Source: Polytrichum commune
Taxonomy: Eukaryota; Streptophyta; Polytrichopsida; Polytrichales; Polytrichaceae
Length of the DNA stretch: 64,000 nt
Reading direction: 5' to 3'
NCBI GenBank assembly: GCA_950295325.1
Contig: OX485803.1
Coordinates: 18,350,001 to 18,414,000, forward strand
In this document: positions 61,457 through 64,000 of the stretch, piece by piece
How positions within the stretch are numbered: position 1 is the first letter of the stretch
Layout of the letters: every line of letters begins with the position of its first letter
Notes under the pieces: generated by a model
What the model saw: the letters and a program-made list of their open reading frames with translations, nothing else
Databases searched by the model: none
What the model was told of the DNA's origin: nothing
Made by a program: the position numbers and the translations under genes

Positions 61457-64000
61457 GTTTTGATCTGTTGAGACATCATGTGCAAATGAGTCAGGTTTTG
61501 TGATGGTTCCACTCTAAGTAGGTGTGGTTCTCTTTATTGAAATCGAAGGTGTGTACAAGAAGAAGAGTGTGAGGAAGAACTAGATCATTGGACATTGAGC
61601 TGCACCAAAAGGTTTGAAAGTTGGATATTGATCCAACACTCTGTGCTGTTTGTTTGTGATGATTTCGCTCTTTTTTCAAGCCCTAAGGAAACCCTCCGAA
61701 CATTCAAACCACCACCTGAAAACTCACTCAATCGTAATTCTTCCTTTTGCGATGTGATGAGCATATTGCTAAGAAAAGCATATTCTTTACTACAAATTTG
61801 CCGTCCCCATCTGAAACCGAGGTTCCAGATCCACATTGGATTCTACTTCTACCAAGGGAACAGATATTGTCAAACCATACAACATCATCAAACTTCACAC
61901 AAGAAAGAAAGAAAGCCATCGAGTACATGATTGTTTACCTGGGAGAGGATTGTCAGTTAACCAAATCCTACACGTGATGCATGCTCATGCTTGGCAACAG
62001 GAACTCCAAACCAAAAGAAAAGAATCCTTCACGAGGGACTAGCTGCTATGATTATAACCCGCTCATCCTTAACCGTTCTAATGATCCACATCCACACTCC
62101 CAGCACACCGAAAACCTCGCCACTTTCTTCTCCAATACGAAGCTCAAAGCTGACAATGACCAATCGTTCAACTCGGCAAAGCTAAGGTCACAAAACCACA
62201 TGGAGCCACGGATCCGATCACTCCCTAATCAGCTCCACTAATTACTTCAGCAAGAACTTCCTAATTCGAACTTGCTCACCGAACCGAGTCACACCCACAT
62301 GCAGAAATGGAATGAAGGGATGAAGGAATGCAGATGATGACGGTCATGTGACGATGATGAGATCCTTGACTTCTAACATAGACGACGAAGAAAGGGCACA
62401 TGCAAGTCTCGCAGCAGACGCAACTGACTGCTTTACACCATCTACACATCTTACATCTACGGATACGACTTGACCTACGTAGATTTGCACAGGCTCGTAT
62501 GTACTCCGTACAAACATTTTTCACAGCGCTTGGGGTTCGTGGCGCCCATGTTGGAAACTCGTCCATCGTGGATGAAGGGCCTCTAGTTTTAAATAACAAT
62601 AAACTAAGAATCTCTTACAAGGTTGAGGGCCGATTCATTCCATTTGAAGTGTATTAGACTAATTTGGGGTTTCAATTTCTGAGTCAAGTGATTTGATAAA
62701 AGTTCCTTTTTAACTAATAAGACACTTCCTTGAATTTTCACATGGCTAACGAATGAGTTCATATAGACACCATGAATCCCTAGCCGTTTTACTACTTCTC
62801 ACACTACTAGGAAATTGTGGAGTTGGTTGACATGATTTTTGATGTTTTTTTTTGACACTAATTGGTTACATTGATGGTAGTCAAAAAGGGTTGTGCTCAG
62901 TGTCGTTGGTGTGTCAAATTCATGTTCTTTTGGTCATGTTCTGAGAGGGCATTGCTTTTCTTAGTACTTGGTAAAGGTTGTAAAACAATGTATTTATTTG
63001 CCCCTATTCAATATGTCATTGACAATTACTTGCAGTTTATTTGCAAAAAAATTCCTATTTGTGCTTGCAGTAAACTCCCATGGTGCCATTGGTGACTCTC
63101 ACGCTTGCTTCGACGTTTAAACTTTCTAGTAATATTTTCTTGCCAATGTTTGTTATGCTTATTTAGAGTCATGTGCCATACATGCTAATTAGGACTTCCA
63201 TCATTACATCATATTCTACTCATAAATGCCCACACATGGTTAATCATTTATTTTTTCACTCCCAAGACATAAATATTTCCACTGCCTAGCCCACTTGGAG
63301 CGCAATTGCCAAGGCCATCATAGTATGTTCTTTCCACTTCAAACTTTCCTTGCCCAAGAGATTTCACCACTACTTCCTCAACTAATAATTACAATAGATT
63401 TTTGTTGGCATATCTATGTTTTACTCTGTATTTACTAAATATCGAATCACTCACTTCAAAAAAAAATTGTGCAATTTGGGTTGAGACACAACCCGATATA
63501 TCATCTTGATGAGGTTCTTGTCGCTCACGAATTGACGTTCTTTTGTACAACACCTGGAAACCTTCAACATATTGCACCCCTTCATTGGCTATTGCAAATG
63601 TGATGTTCACACGGCCATCAATGTATGGTTTGGGGGTTCCGGTACATATATGGCAGAGCTCTTTCCGATTATTTTGAGTTGGGTATTTGGTATAGAATCC
63701 AAATTGGGTTCCAAACATCAATGGGCCATGTTTATATTCTCAACATCTATTTCATCATTATAAATCAAATGCCCTAAGCCACTTACCAAACCAACCTATC
63801 TTCAAATACAACATAATAAATGGTTTTGGGAGAAAATTGCAGGATCTTGGTTACCCATTTGAGAAATTATATAGAAACCTCGGGTAACTTCTCAACAACA
63901 TGTTTCTCATTCTCAATTGTTGTCACCACATTAAATGACACATTACGATTAGCTCCGTTTCATTATTTACGTCCTTCCATGCAACCACATGCCATGTATG
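61457..64000. other. Region without a supported gene
   Basis: Upstream side of the RETICULATA-related gene and beyond. Several frames of 60-110 codons overlap one another without familiar motifs. The longest plausible one, 63389-63721 on the minus strand (110 aa, with FAIANEGVQYVEGFQVLYKR), is unrecognised. It could be a transposon fragment. Confidence 0.45.

Noticed and set aside
62276-62599. Minus-strand cysteine-rich frame of 107 codons
   Set aside because: No family, no splice context, and overlapping frames on the other strand are equally good.

Overview
This is nuclear DNA of a land plant. It is AT-rich and gene-sparse, and the genes carry GT-AG introns. The conserved proteins are plant-type: an mRNA cap guanine-N7 methyltransferase, mitochondrial ATP synthase subunit d ending in the plant C-terminus, a SUMO E2 of the SCE1 type, and a RETICULATA-related plastid protein. 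These proteins differ clearly from flowering-plant versions, so I infer a non-flowering plant (bryophyte, lycophyte or fern), without certainty.

Layout: 1-7.6 kb, cap methyltransferase (minus), with introns carrying a foldback element, a hAT-type MITE and a tandem repeat. 7.7-16 kb, no convincing gene; a few MITEs and simple repeats. 16.2-17.9 kb, ATP synthase subunit d (minus, five exons). 18.1-20.1 kb, interleaved inverted repeats upstream of it. 21.4-48.8 kb, a nested pair of large DNA transposons. 48.9-55.3 kb, a LINE-like fragment, a hAT MITE, a Harbinger-like MITE and featureless DNA. 55.6-58.0 kb, SUMO E2 (plus, five exons). 59.0 kb, tRNA-Ala(UGC). 60.3-61.5 kb, RETICULATA-related gene (minus). 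The rest is without supported genes.

The centre is the striking part. Two related elements, E2 (outer, about 10.2 kb without its insert) and E1 (inner, about 17.2 kb), lie in opposite orientation. E1 sits inside the 3' end of the E2 transposase gene, flanked by an 8-bp duplication; E2 appears to be flanked by a 10-bp duplication. Both share one plan: a MULE-like DDE transposase with a C-terminal SWIM zinc finger on one side and, transcribed divergently, a multi-exon gene. That second gene seems to join a ParB/Srx-like domain (GNHR motif) to a beta-class DNA amino-methyltransferase-like domain (motif IV before motif X and motif I). All four element genes are broken by stops or frameshifts here, but the protein pattern shared by E1 and E2 shows that the plan was under selection. 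Three families of CpG-containing palindromes lie in the introns and intergenic spaces of the elements. No other function connects the host genes.
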